Shown: positions 32,348 through 39,146 of the stretch, in pieces
Position numbering within the stretch: position 1 is the stretch's first letter
Layout of the letters: the number at the start of each line of letters is the position of its first letter
From: Ensifer adhaerens
GTDB lineage: Bacteria > Pseudomonadota > Alphaproteobacteria > Rhizobiales > Rhizobiaceae
Assembly: GCA_900215285.1 (NCBI GenBank)
Contig: OCMG01000004.1
Span: 1 to 64,000, forward strand
Length of the DNA: 64,000 nt
Direction: 5' to 3'
Translations under genes and position numbers: made by a program
Notes under the pieces: generated by a model
Database searches by the model: none
The model's input: the letters and a program-made list of their open reading frames with translations, nothing else
Told to the model about the DNA's origin: nothing

Positions 32348-33391
32348 ATGCGAAAGAACATCAATTCCCTGATCATTGCCCTGCACGCAGCCGAAAACGG
32401 CGGCGTTCCGGAGTGGCTGAACCTGCTCCCGGCCACGTCGTTCGAAGGCGTGGACGGTCGCGGTCCTTATGCTGCCCCCAACATCCCGGCATTGATCGCG
32501 CTCTTCCAGCGTGAGGGCGTAAAGCTTCCGATCGACGAGAACCACGCCATCGACCTGGCCGGCAAGGCCGGCATGCCGTCGCCGGCACGCGGCTGGATCG
32601 TCGATATGCAGGCACGCGCCGATGGCCTTTGGGGCAGGGTCGAATGGACCGCCGCCGGCGAGGCAATGGTTGCCGGCAAGGACTACGGCTACATCTCGCC
32701 GGTGTTCACGCATTCCGAGAGCTCGCCCTACGTCATCGGCAAGATACTGCGCGTTGCTCTGACCAACGATCCCAATCTCAAATTCCTCAAATCTCTTCAC
32801 TCGAACCAGGAGACTGAAATGCTCGAAGAGCTCCGGAAGGCTTTAGGCCTTCCCGAGACGGCGACGGAGGCCGATGTCCTCAACGCCGTCAAATCCGCCC
32901 ATCAGGCCAATGCTGCCAATGTCGCGTTGATGGCCCGCGTTCGCGAAGCGGCCGGCGTTCCCGCCACGGCCGACGAAACCGTTCTCGTGACAGCACTCCA
33001 GTCTCGCGGCAAGGCGACGGCCGCCGAGGCCGAGGTTGCCGAGCTTAAGGGGCAGGTTGTCTCTCTCCAGACCACCCTCAGCCAGTTCACGAAAAACGCC
33101 GCCGCCGAGAAGGCGACCGCCTTCATCGAGGGCGCGCTGAAGGAAGGCAAGATCGTCCCGGCGCAGCGCGACTCGATGATCGCCTGGCACCAGCGCGATC
33201 CGCAGGCCGCCGAGGACTTCATCAAGAACCAGCCCGCCCTGAACGCCGGCGGCCTGGGCGGCAAGAAGCCGGCCGGCGAAGGCGAGAACGTCCGTTCGAC
33301 CGAGGACGACGCGGTGCTCGCCCAGATGGGTCTCGACCCCACGGCCTTCGAAACCCAGAAGAAGGCCCTTCATTCGAAAGGACTGATCTGA
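32348..33391 (+). CDS. I: Head maturation protease with scaffold tail (Mu gpI)
   Basis: The N-terminal half of this 347-aa protein matches the Mu I / U35-type head protease (PIDENHAIDLAG, then PARGWIVDMQARADGLWGRV, YGYISPVFTHS). The C-terminal half is a helical scaffold ending in a capsid-contact region (TAFETQKKALHSKGL). It matures the procapsid by cutting the scaffold. It is the first gene after late palindrome 2. Confidence 0.88.
   Translation: MRKNINSLIIALHAAENGGVPEWLNLLPATSFEGVDGRGPYAAPNIPALIALFQREGVKLPIDENHAIDLAGKAGMPSPARGWIVDMQARADGLWGRVEWTAAGEAMVAGKDYGYISPVFTHSESSPYVIGKILRVALTNDPNLKFLKSLHSNQETEMLEELRKALGLPETATEADVLNAVKSAHQANAANVALMARVREAAGVPATADETVLVTALQSRGKATAAEAEVAELKGQVVSLQTTLSQFTKNAAAEKATAFIEGALKEGKIVPAQRDSMIAWHQRDPQAAEDFIKNQPALNAGGLGGKKPAGEGENVRSTEDDAVLAQMGLDPTAFETQKKALHSKGLI
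32819..33391 (+). CDS. Z: Nested scaffold protein (Mu gpZ-like), same frame as the protease
   Basis: ATG at 32819 begins MLEELRKALGLPETATEADV in the protease frame and is preceded by CAGGAG with 7-nt spacing, a stronger site than that of the protease itself. The 190-aa product would be the scaffold alone, as Mu makes gpZ from within gpI. Coiled-coil content is high (about residues 75-110). Confidence 0.65.
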   Translation: MLEELRKALGLPETATEADVLNAVKSAHQANAANVALMARVREAAGVPATADETVLVTALQSRGKATAAEAEVAELKGQVVSLQTTLSQFTKNAAAEKATAFIEGALKEGKIVPAQRDSMIAWHQRDPQAAEDFIKNQPALNAGGLGGKKPAGEGENVRSTEDDAVLAQMGLDPTAFETQKKALHSKGLI

Positions 33392-33392
33392 C

Positions 33393-33788
33393 ATGGCCGC
33401 CTCTACCGATATTCGCGCCAAGAAGAAGCCGCAGTTCGTGCGGCGCTATGGCCTGCCGGTTCTCGCAAACGTCGTCATCTATGGTGGCGCAGCGGTCGGC
33501 CTCACCTCGGGCGGCTATGCCGTGCCGGCCGGCCACGCCTCTGCGGTGAAGCTGATCGGCTTTGCCGAGGAGCGCGCTGACAATACCGGCGGCGCAAACG
33601 GCGATGTCACCGTATCCGTGGAACGGGACGTCCGCGCCATCCCGCTCGCCGGCGCGACCGTCGCAAACATCGGGGCGACCGTCTACGCCAGCGCCGATGA
33701 CACCTTCACCCTGACCGCCGGCAGCCTGCTCGCGCTCGGCACGATCGACATGGTCGATGCCGAGGGTGTCTGGCTCAAGACCCTCTGA
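33393..33788 (+). CDS. Capsid decoration or cement protein
   Basis: This 131-aa, beta-rich protein (LANVVIYGGAAVGLTSGGYA, then VPAGHASAVKLIGFAEERAD) resembles DUF2190-type decoration proteins. It lies between scaffold and major capsid, where such genes usually are. Confidence 0.65.
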   Translation: MAASTDIRAKKKPQFVRRYGLPVLANVVIYGGAAVGLTSGGYAVPAGHASAVKLIGFAEERADNTGGANGDVTVSVERDVRAIPLAGATVANIGATVYASADDTFTLTAGSLLALGTIDMVDAEGVWLKTL

Positions 33789-33800
33789 GGAAACCCGCAC

Positions 33801-34694
33801 ATGGATATCAATGCCGCCTCGCTGCGCTCGATCTACACGGGTCTGAGCACCGCCTTCAACGCGCAGTTCCAGATCGCCGCCGCCTATTACGACCTGGTCG
33901 CCATGACCGTGCCGTCCACCACCGCGATGAATGAGTATCCGCGTCTCGACGATCTGCCGGGTTATCGCGAATGGCTGGGCGACCGCATCGTCTACGATCT
34001 CGGCGCCAGCACCTATATCATCAAGAACCGCGAATTCGAAAAGACCATCTCGATCAAGCGGTCGCAGATCGAGGATGACCAGATCGGCATCTTCACGCCT
34101 GTCGCGGGCCAGATCGGCCAGGACGCGAAGCAGTTCCCCGATACGCTGGTCTGGCCGCTCTTCAAGAAGGGCGACACGACGAAGTGCTATGACGGGCAGT
34201 ATTTCTTCGACACGGACCATGGCGGCTACGACAGTGCCGGTAACGGGATCTCCGTTTCGAACTTCTTCGATGGCGCAGGTCCGGCCTGGTATCTGATCGA
34301 CGACAGCCAGGTCATGAAGCCGATGGTCTATCAGCCCCGTCGTTCCTTCGCGCTGACGCCTCTCACCAGTCCCGATGATCCGAACGTCGCCTACCAGGGC
34401 AAGTTCATCTTCGCATCCGATGGGCGCGCGAACGCGGGTTACGGCCTCTGGCAGCTCGCCGTGAAGAGCAAGGCGACACTTAACGAAGCCAACTTCGTGG
34501 CGGCCTGGACGGCCATGACGACCCAGTTCCGTCGTGACGGCAATCCGCTGATCATCAAGCCCACGAAGCTGCTCGTGCCGTCGTCGTTGCGTCTCACGGC
34601 GAAGAAGCTTCTCGAAGCCGAGCTGATCAACGGCGGCGAAACCAACGTGCTCGCGAAGAGCGTTCAGGTCATCGAAGTGCCTTACCTCAACTGA
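33801..34694 (+). CDS. T: Major capsid protein (Mu gpT)
   Basis: This 297-aa protein matches the Mu-like major head subunit family: LRSIYTGLSTAFNAQFQIAA, NEYPRLDDLPGYREWLGDR, TISIKRSQIEDDQIGIFTP, LLVPSSLRLTAKKLLEAELI. It forms the icosahedral shell. The start is preceded by GAGGAAAC. Strong hairpins follow the stop. Confidence 0.94.
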   Translation: MDINAASLRSIYTGLSTAFNAQFQIAAAYYDLVAMTVPSTTAMNEYPRLDDLPGYREWLGDRIVYDLGASTYIIKNREFEKTISIKRSQIEDDQIGIFTPVAGQIGQDAKQFPDTLVWPLFKKGDTTKCYDGQYFFDTDHGGYDSAGNGISVSNFFDGAGPAWYLIDDSQVMKPMVYQPRRSFALTPLTSPDDPNVAYQGKFIFASDGRANAGYGLWQLAVKSKATLNEANFVAAWTAMTTQFRRDGNPLIIKPTKLLVPSSLRLTAKKLLEAELINGGETNVLAKSVQVIEVPYLN

Positions 34695-34722
34695 TCGAGG
34701 CTCTCGGCCTCATCGAGCCAAT

Positions 34723-34782
34723 CCGCCGGCCGCAACGCCGGCGGGTTTCCGGAAAGCGGGATTGCCCGTTTTCCCGAAACCC
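34723..34782 (+). terminator. Two overlapping hairpins after the capsid gene
   Basis: CCGCCGGC pairs with GCCGGCGG and is followed by GTTT (34723-34748). A second 18-bp imperfect stem joins 34743-34760 to 34765-34782 around ATTG (GGGTTTCCGG side with CCGAAACCC). They share 34743-34745, so only one can form at a time. They probably stop or process part of the mRNA, favouring capsid over downstream genes. Confidence 0.6.
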
Positions 34783-34795
34783 GAAAGGAAAGACG

Positions 34796-35257
34796 ATGGT
34801 TCAGAAGATCCAGATTATTTGCTCCTCGCCCGGTATGCGGCGCAACGGTGTCACGCATCCGGCCAGCGCTTTCTACGATGAGGGCCACTGGACCGAAAAG
34901 CAGATGGAGGCCTTCAAGGCAGACCCGGCATTCACGATCCGCGAAGTCACCGACGGGGACACCGGAACAACGGAAGCCGATTTCGAGCTCCGTGTAAAGT
35001 CCGAGGTCGAGCGCCTCTCGGCGGAAAAGGCCAATCTGCTGCAGGCGGCTTTTGACCAGGCTGTGTCGGACAAGGTTGCCGAGCAGCTCGCCCTGATCAA
35101 GACCGATTACGAACAGCAGATCTCGGACCTCACGAAGCAGCTCGGCACCGCCAATGATGCGCTCGCCAAAGTGACCGTTGAGCCGGCCGGCGGCTACGGT
35201 TCCGGAGACGGTGCCGCGTCCGAATCTGCCGCGAAACCCGGCAAGTCGAAGGCATAA
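34796..35257 (+). CDS. Mu gp35/HI1506-like protein
   Basis: The N-terminal domain of this 153-aa protein (IICSSPGMRRNGVTHPASAF, then WTEKQMEAFKADPAFTI) is the Mu gp35/FluMu motif. A coiled coil and a flexible tail follow. It is a structural or assembly protein between capsid and gp36 in the Mu order. Confidence 0.85.
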   Translation: MVQKIQIICSSPGMRRNGVTHPASAFYDEGHWTEKQMEAFKADPAFTIREVTDGDTGTTEADFELRVKSEVERLSAEKANLLQAAFDQAVSDKVAEQLALIKTDYEQQISDLTKQLGTANDALAKVTVEPAGGYGSGDGAASESAAKPGKSKA

Positions 35258-35277
35258 CCCCCCGCTGCGACGACCCA

Positions 35278-35303
35278 ACGGGGCGGCGATATGGCCGCCC
35301 CGT
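35278..35303 (+). terminator. Hairpin between gp35-like and gp36-like genes
   Basis: ACGGGGCGGC and GCCGCCCCGT form a perfect 10-bp stem around GATATG, 20 nt after the gp35-like stop. No T-run follows. It may be an mRNA stabiliser or a weak, Rho-type polarity site. Confidence 0.45.
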
Positions 35304-35328
35304 ATCTCAAATCGAAGTTGACCCTCTG

Positions 35329-35763
35329 ATGTACGCCACCGTTTCCGACATGATCGCCCGTTTCGGCGAAACCCAGATGATCCGGCTTTCGCGGCCCGAG
35401 GATCGCACCGCCGAGACCATTGATGAGGTCAAGGTCGGAACGGCGTTGACCGACGCGTCTGCGCGCATCGATGGTTATCTCCGCGCACGCTACCTCGTGC
35501 CGATCGCAGCGCCTCCCGTCGAGATCGTCCGCGCAGCATGCATTCTCGCGCGCTATGACCTCGCCCAGGGCGAGCATACCGATCCTTCAGAGGAAATGGC
35601 CAAGGGCGTCACAGACGTCATCAGCTGGCTCGAAAAGATCGCGCGCGAAACTGTTCATCTCGACATCCCGGCCGCAGAGACTTCCGGCGCTGCCGTCGGT
35701 TCTGGCCCGGCCATGTCCGATCGTTGCCGTATCTTCTCAACCGATGGCTTGCGGGGCTTCTGA
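35329..35763 (+). CDS. Mu gp36-like protein, DUF1320
   Basis: This 144-aa protein has the DUF1320 head-tail connector pattern: MYATVSDMIARFGETQMIRL, ALTDASARIDGYLRARY, AACILARYDLA. It joins the portal to the tail. ATG at 35329 is the only good start. Confidence 0.88.
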   Translation: MYATVSDMIARFGETQMIRLSRPEDRTAETIDEVKVGTALTDASARIDGYLRARYLVPIAAPPVEIVRAACILARYDLAQGEHTDPSEEMAKGVTDVISWLEKIARETVHLDIPAAETSGAAVGSGPAMSDRCRIFSTDGLRGF

Positions 35764-36344
35764 TGGATCTCTCCAAAGCGCCCATTGCCCGCATGGAGAC
35801 CGCGATCACCGAACGGTTGCGTCTCGCATTCCCGGAAAAGACCTTCACGATCGAGCGCGTTCCGCAGGTGCTGACGATCAAGGAATTCGAGCGGCTGTCG
35901 CGGATCTCCCCATTCATCGGTCTCGCCTGGACGGGCATGAAGCCGGACAGCGATACGGGCCGCAGCCTTGAGGGCAAGATGACCTGGCGTCTGATCCTCA
36001 TCTACCGGGCTTCGAGCACGCCTGAAGCCCGCTTCAAGGGTGACCGTCGCGGCCTCGGCCTCGATTCGATGATCGATGTTTCCATGGCCCTTCTCCACGG
36101 ATGGACGTTGCCAGGCGTCGGCCGCGCGGCCGTGACGCTCGCCAATAGCGTCATTGCTGATGGCTGGAGCGATGATCTGTTGGTGATTGCGCAGGTCGAT
36201 TTCGAGATCCGGTTCAATGCACCCGTCGCCGACTATGACCTGGTAACCGCCGAGGAGCTCAAGACGCTTGCGACCACCTGGGCGCTCGATGACAGCGCCG
36301 AGACGGTAACCGACACGATCAATATCCCGCAGGAGAACCCATGA
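35763..36344 (+). CDS. Mu gp37-like protein, DUF1834
   Basis: This 193-aa protein (IARMETAITERLRLAFPEKT, MTWRLILIYRASSTPEARFK, VIAQVDFEIRF) matches the DUF1834 head-tail joining family. It overlaps the DUF1320 stop by one nucleotide and the next gene by 4 nt. Confidence 0.85.
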   Translation: MDLSKAPIARMETAITERLRLAFPEKTFTIERVPQVLTIKEFERLSRISPFIGLAWTGMKPDSDTGRSLEGKMTWRLILIYRASSTPEARFKGDRRGLGLDSMIDVSMALLHGWTLPGVGRAAVTLANSVIADGWSDDLLVIAQVDFEIRFNAPVADYDLVTAEELKTLATTWALDDSAETVTDTINIPQENP

Positions 36345-36574
36345 ACAAGTTCCTGAAGCCGGCCCCCGGCCGGACTGTCGATCAGTTGAGCGGCGAGCCT
36401 TGGCCCGCCGACGGGATGGAGGCTGAAGACACAATCTTCACCCGCCGACGCCTGCGCAATGGCGACCTGGTCGAATGCGGCCGCCCGGCCGCACCGCAGG
36501 AAGCCGCAGTCGAAAGCACCGAAACGCAGGACGCCGGCGAACCCGCCAAGTCCAAGAAAGCCAAGGAGGCCTGA
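36341..36574 (+). CDS. Mu gp38-like protein, DUF2635
   Basis: This 77-aa protein (LKPAPGRTVDQLSGEPWPAD, then RRLRNGDLVE) matches DUF2635. It sits between gp37-like and the sheath as in Mu. It may be a tail initiator. Confidence 0.82.
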   Translation: MNKFLKPAPGRTVDQLSGEPWPADGMEAEDTIFTRRRLRNGDLVECGRPAAPQEAAVESTETQDAGEPAKSKKAKEA

Positions 36575-36577
36575 TCC

Positions 36578-38074
36578 ATGGATTTCGATGAAATCCCCTA
36601 CAACTGGCGCCAGCCCGGAACCTATCTTGAGGTCAAGCCGAACTATCAGAACGCCGGCATTTTCGATTGGCCGGAACGGGCGCTGCTGATGGGCCAGAAG
36701 CTGGCAGGCGGAGCTTTGGCCGCCGGCACGGTCGCCGAGGTGACCCGTCCCGAGGATGGCATTGCGCTGTTCGGCCGAGGCTCGGTTGGAGCCAAGGTTG
36801 TCGAAGCCTACCGCAAGGCCAACAAGACGACGCCTCTCTATGTGATGGCTCTGGCTGACGCTGAAGACGCCGTCGTGGCAACGGGCACGTTCACCTTTAC
36901 CGGCACGGTCTCGGCCGCAACGGTACTGCGCTTCAAGATCGGCGGCCGGCAGGTGCGGATCACGGCTTTGACGACGGATACACTGACATCGCTTGCTACC
37001 AAGCTGGCCGCAGCGATCAACGCGGATCTCGATATGGAGGTGACTGCAGCGTCGGCCGCCGGCGTCGTCACCTGCACCGCGCGCCATGGCGGTGAGGTTG
37101 GCAACGAGATTGATCTTCGCGTCGATGCAGAGGCGCAGCCCCTTCCTCCGGGTCTGAATTGCGCTATCGTCGCCATGGCGGGCGGATCGGGCAACCCCGA
37201 TATTCAGAGCGCGCTTGACGTTCTGACAAGCACCTGGGTGACCACCGTCGGCATTCCTTGGGCGGACACCGCGAACGTCACTGCCCTCGCGAACTGGGCA
37301 AAGGCCCGTTACACGGCGACGGCGAAGATGGATGTCCAGTGCTTTGTCTTCAAGCGAGGCACCTATGGGCAGATGGGCACGTTCGGCGACCTGACGAATT
37401 GTGCCTTCCTCACCTGCGCCGGGATGGAGGGCATGCCCGAGACCGCCTACTGGTTCATGGCATCGACCATGGGCGTCTTCTCATATTACCGCACGGCCGA
37501 TCCGGCGCGCCAGCTCCGCTCGCTCGTGGTGCCCAACGTGACAGCGCCCGCCGCAGCGGATCAGTTCCTTGAGGAAGAGAAGAACCTTCTGCTCTACCAT
37601 GGCATTTCGAGCTTCGATTTCCTGGCTGACGGAACGGTGACGATCTCGCGCCTGATCACGACCTACAAGAAGTCGAGCCTCAATGTCGACGACAAGGCCT
37701 GGCTCGACATCATGACGCCGGCAACGCTGTCGCGCATCCGCTACGACTGGTCGAACTATGTGTCGCTGATCTATCCGCGCGCCAAGCTGGTCGACGATGA
37801 AACCATGGCCGCCTTCGTGACGACAGCCACGGCCGGCGATGATGACGCCAGCGTCACGAGCTCGGTCGTTTCGCCCGGCCGCATGCATGCGACCTGGGCC
37901 GCTCGCTGCCAGGTCTACGGCAAGAAGGTCTGGATCATGGACGTTGCGAAGAAGGTGAAACAGAGCGTCTTCGCGATCTCTAGTGACGACAAGAACCGCC
38001 TGGAAAGCCGTCAGCAGGTCAACATCGCGGGCAACATGATGGTTCTGGCCGGCAGCCTGGAATTCCAGGTCTAA
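36578..38074 (+). CDS. L: Contractile tail sheath protein (Mu gpL)
   Basis: This 498-aa protein has a sheath N-terminus (IPYNWRQPGTYLEVKPNYQN), a central insertion with the tail-sheath Ig-like region (TGTFTFTGTVSAATVLRFKI) and the conserved C-terminal sheath end (VKQSVFAISSDDKNRLESRQ). It forms the contracting outer tube, so the virion is a myovirus. Confidence 0.94.
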   Translation: MDFDEIPYNWRQPGTYLEVKPNYQNAGIFDWPERALLMGQKLAGGALAAGTVAEVTRPEDGIALFGRGSVGAKVVEAYRKANKTTPLYVMALADAEDAVVATGTFTFTGTVSAATVLRFKIGGRQVRITALTTDTLTSLATKLAAAINADLDMEVTAASAAGVVTCTARHGGEVGNEIDLRVDAEAQPLPPGLNCAIVAMAGGSGNPDIQSALDVLTSTWVTTVGIPWADTANVTALANWAKARYTATAKMDVQCFVFKRGTYGQMGTFGDLTNCAFLTCAGMEGMPETAYWFMASTMGVFSYYRTADPARQLRSLVVPNVTAPAAADQFLEEEKNLLLYHGISSFDFLADGTVTISRLITTYKKSSLNVDDKAWLDIMTPATLSRIRYDWSNYVSLIYPRAKLVDDETMAAFVTTATAGDDDASVTSSVVSPGRMHATWAARCQVYGKKVWIMDVAKKVKQSVFAISSDDKNRLESRQQVNIAGNMMVLAGSLEFQV

Positions 38075-38091
38075 GAAAGGGGTAGCAACAT

Positions 38092-38457
38092 ATGGCACAG
38101 ACAGTCGGCATCATCGATATCGTCTGGAACGGACGATACATGGCCTGCAAGAAGGGCTCCAGCGCCCGGCTCGGGGGCATCAAGAACAACGCCGTGACAC
38201 ACGGCCGCAAAGTCAGCCGCGCCCAGGAATATCAGGGCTCGGAAATCAAGGCCAAGGTCCCCTTTGAACGCGGCCAGAAGCTTGCCGACGTCTGGACCGA
38301 GGGCGAAGGTGAACTGCAGGTGCGCCTCGACACCGGACAGACCTATGTCCTCAGCGACGCGTTTCTGTCTGGCGACCGCCCGACCATCACCGAAGGCGAC
38401 GGCGGCGATATCGACCTTGTCTGGTCAGGTGGCACGCCTGAAGAGGTGATCGCATGA
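38092..38457 (+). CDS. M: Tail tube protein (Mu gpM)
   Basis: This 121-aa protein (GIIDIVWNGRYMACKKGSSA, then NNAVTHGRKVSRAQEYQGSE) matches the Mu-like tail tube family. It forms the inner tube. It overlaps the tail assembly gene by 4 nt. Confidence 0.92.
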   Translation: MAQTVGIIDIVWNGRYMACKKGSSARLGGIKNNAVTHGRKVSRAQEYQGSEIKAKVPFERGQKLADVWTEGEGELQVRLDTGQTYVLSDAFLSGDRPTITEGDGGDIDLVWSGGTPEEVIA

Positions 38458-38936
38458 CCGGCGCGATCAACAAGGGCACACGGGTCAAGATCGACCTGGA
38501 CGAAGACGCCGGCGGCGCGCCGGCTGAACTCGGTGAAGCATCGAGCGGCGACATCATCGAACATGATGGCAAGGCGGACATCATTGATGCGGACGGAGAC
38601 CCGCGCGACAAGCTGCCTGATCGCGCCCGCAAGAACGCCGACGGCTCCGTTACCCTACCGTTGCTCTATCCGCAGACCTTGACCCTCCGCAAGGATGGCA
38701 AGGTGAAAGAAGAAAACTACGCCGAGCTGAGATTCTACCGCCTTCGCGGTGAAGATCAGATGGCGATGGCAAACACGTCTGAAGACAAGCAGGTCGTGGT
38801 AGCCTTTGCCCGCTCGACACGCACACGCGAAATGGTGATGGAAGCATTGTTCAAGAAAATGGACTTGGCTGACATCGCTGACGGTGGTCGGGTGCTCAAC
38901 CATTTTTTGACGAGTGGCCCGACGACTGGCCGGTAA
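38454..38936 (+). CDS. Tail assembly chaperone (Mu gp41-like), unshifted product
   Basis: This 160-aa protein matches the Mu-like tail assembly (gp41) family (TLPLLYPQTLTLRKDGKVKE, then REMVMEALFKKMDLADIADG). It assists tape-measure packing before tube growth. Near its end lies the slippery heptamer T TTT TTG at 38903-38909, where ribosomes can shift by -1 into the longer product. Confidence 0.88.
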   Translation: MTGAINKGTRVKIDLDEDAGGAPAELGEASSGDIIEHDGKADIIDADGDPRDKLPDRARKNADGSVTLPLLYPQTLTLRKDGKVKEENYAELRFYRLRGEDQMAMANTSEDKQVVVAFARSTRTREMVMEALFKKMDLADIADGGRVLNHFLTSGPTTGR

Positions 38937-39067
38937 TCCTCGGCGGCATCGCCGAGGGAACTGGATTTTCTGCTGCCGAGATTGAAAGCTTTACCTTCGA
39001 TCGGGCGAACTTCTGGTGGAACGCTATCATGGCGTTCCGCAAATTGGTGAATGAAAAAGATGAGTAG
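38454..39067 (+). CDS. Tail assembly chaperone, -1 frameshift fusion product
   Basis: After TTG at 38907-38909 a -1 shift reads GAC GAG TGG and continues for 52 codons (DEWPDDWPVILGGIAEG, FSFDR-like ESFTFDRANFWWNAIM, AFRKLVNEKDE) to the TAG at 39065-39067, giving a 204-aa fusion. The tail is tryptophan-rich, like other G-T or E-E' chaperone extensions. The extended frame ends 3 nt before late palindrome 3, which supports its being real. No own start codon precedes it. Confidence 0.78.
38903..38909 (+). other. Programmed -1 frameshift slippery site
   Basis: T TTT TTG fits the X XXY YYZ rule in the zero frame of the gp41-like gene, and the same heptamer is used by the P2 E/E' tail chaperone genes. 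Downstream pairing was not computed. Confidence 0.75.
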
Positions 39068-39070
39068 ACC

Positions 39071-39092
39071 CATGTCTGCCACGGCAGACATG
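39071..39092 (+). promoter_or_regulatory. Late-promoter palindrome 3 (tape measure/baseplate unit)
   Basis: This 22-bp site has arms CATGTCTGCC and GGCAGACATG around AC. The arms are exact reverse complements, so this is the cleanest of the four copies. It lies 3 nt after the frameshift-frame stop and 54 nt before the tape measure. A (GC)n tract and GATAG follow at 39099-39116. Confidence 0.82.
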
Positions 39093-39146
39093 GGCTTCAG
39101 TGCGCGCGCGCGATAGTTTTCGCCATCCCAGGGGCGCGCAGCAATC

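Noticed and set aside
39099..39113. (GC)n tracts at 39099 and 44491 as Z-DNA elements
   Set aside because: Present at only two of the four late sites and short, so a specific role cannot be supported.
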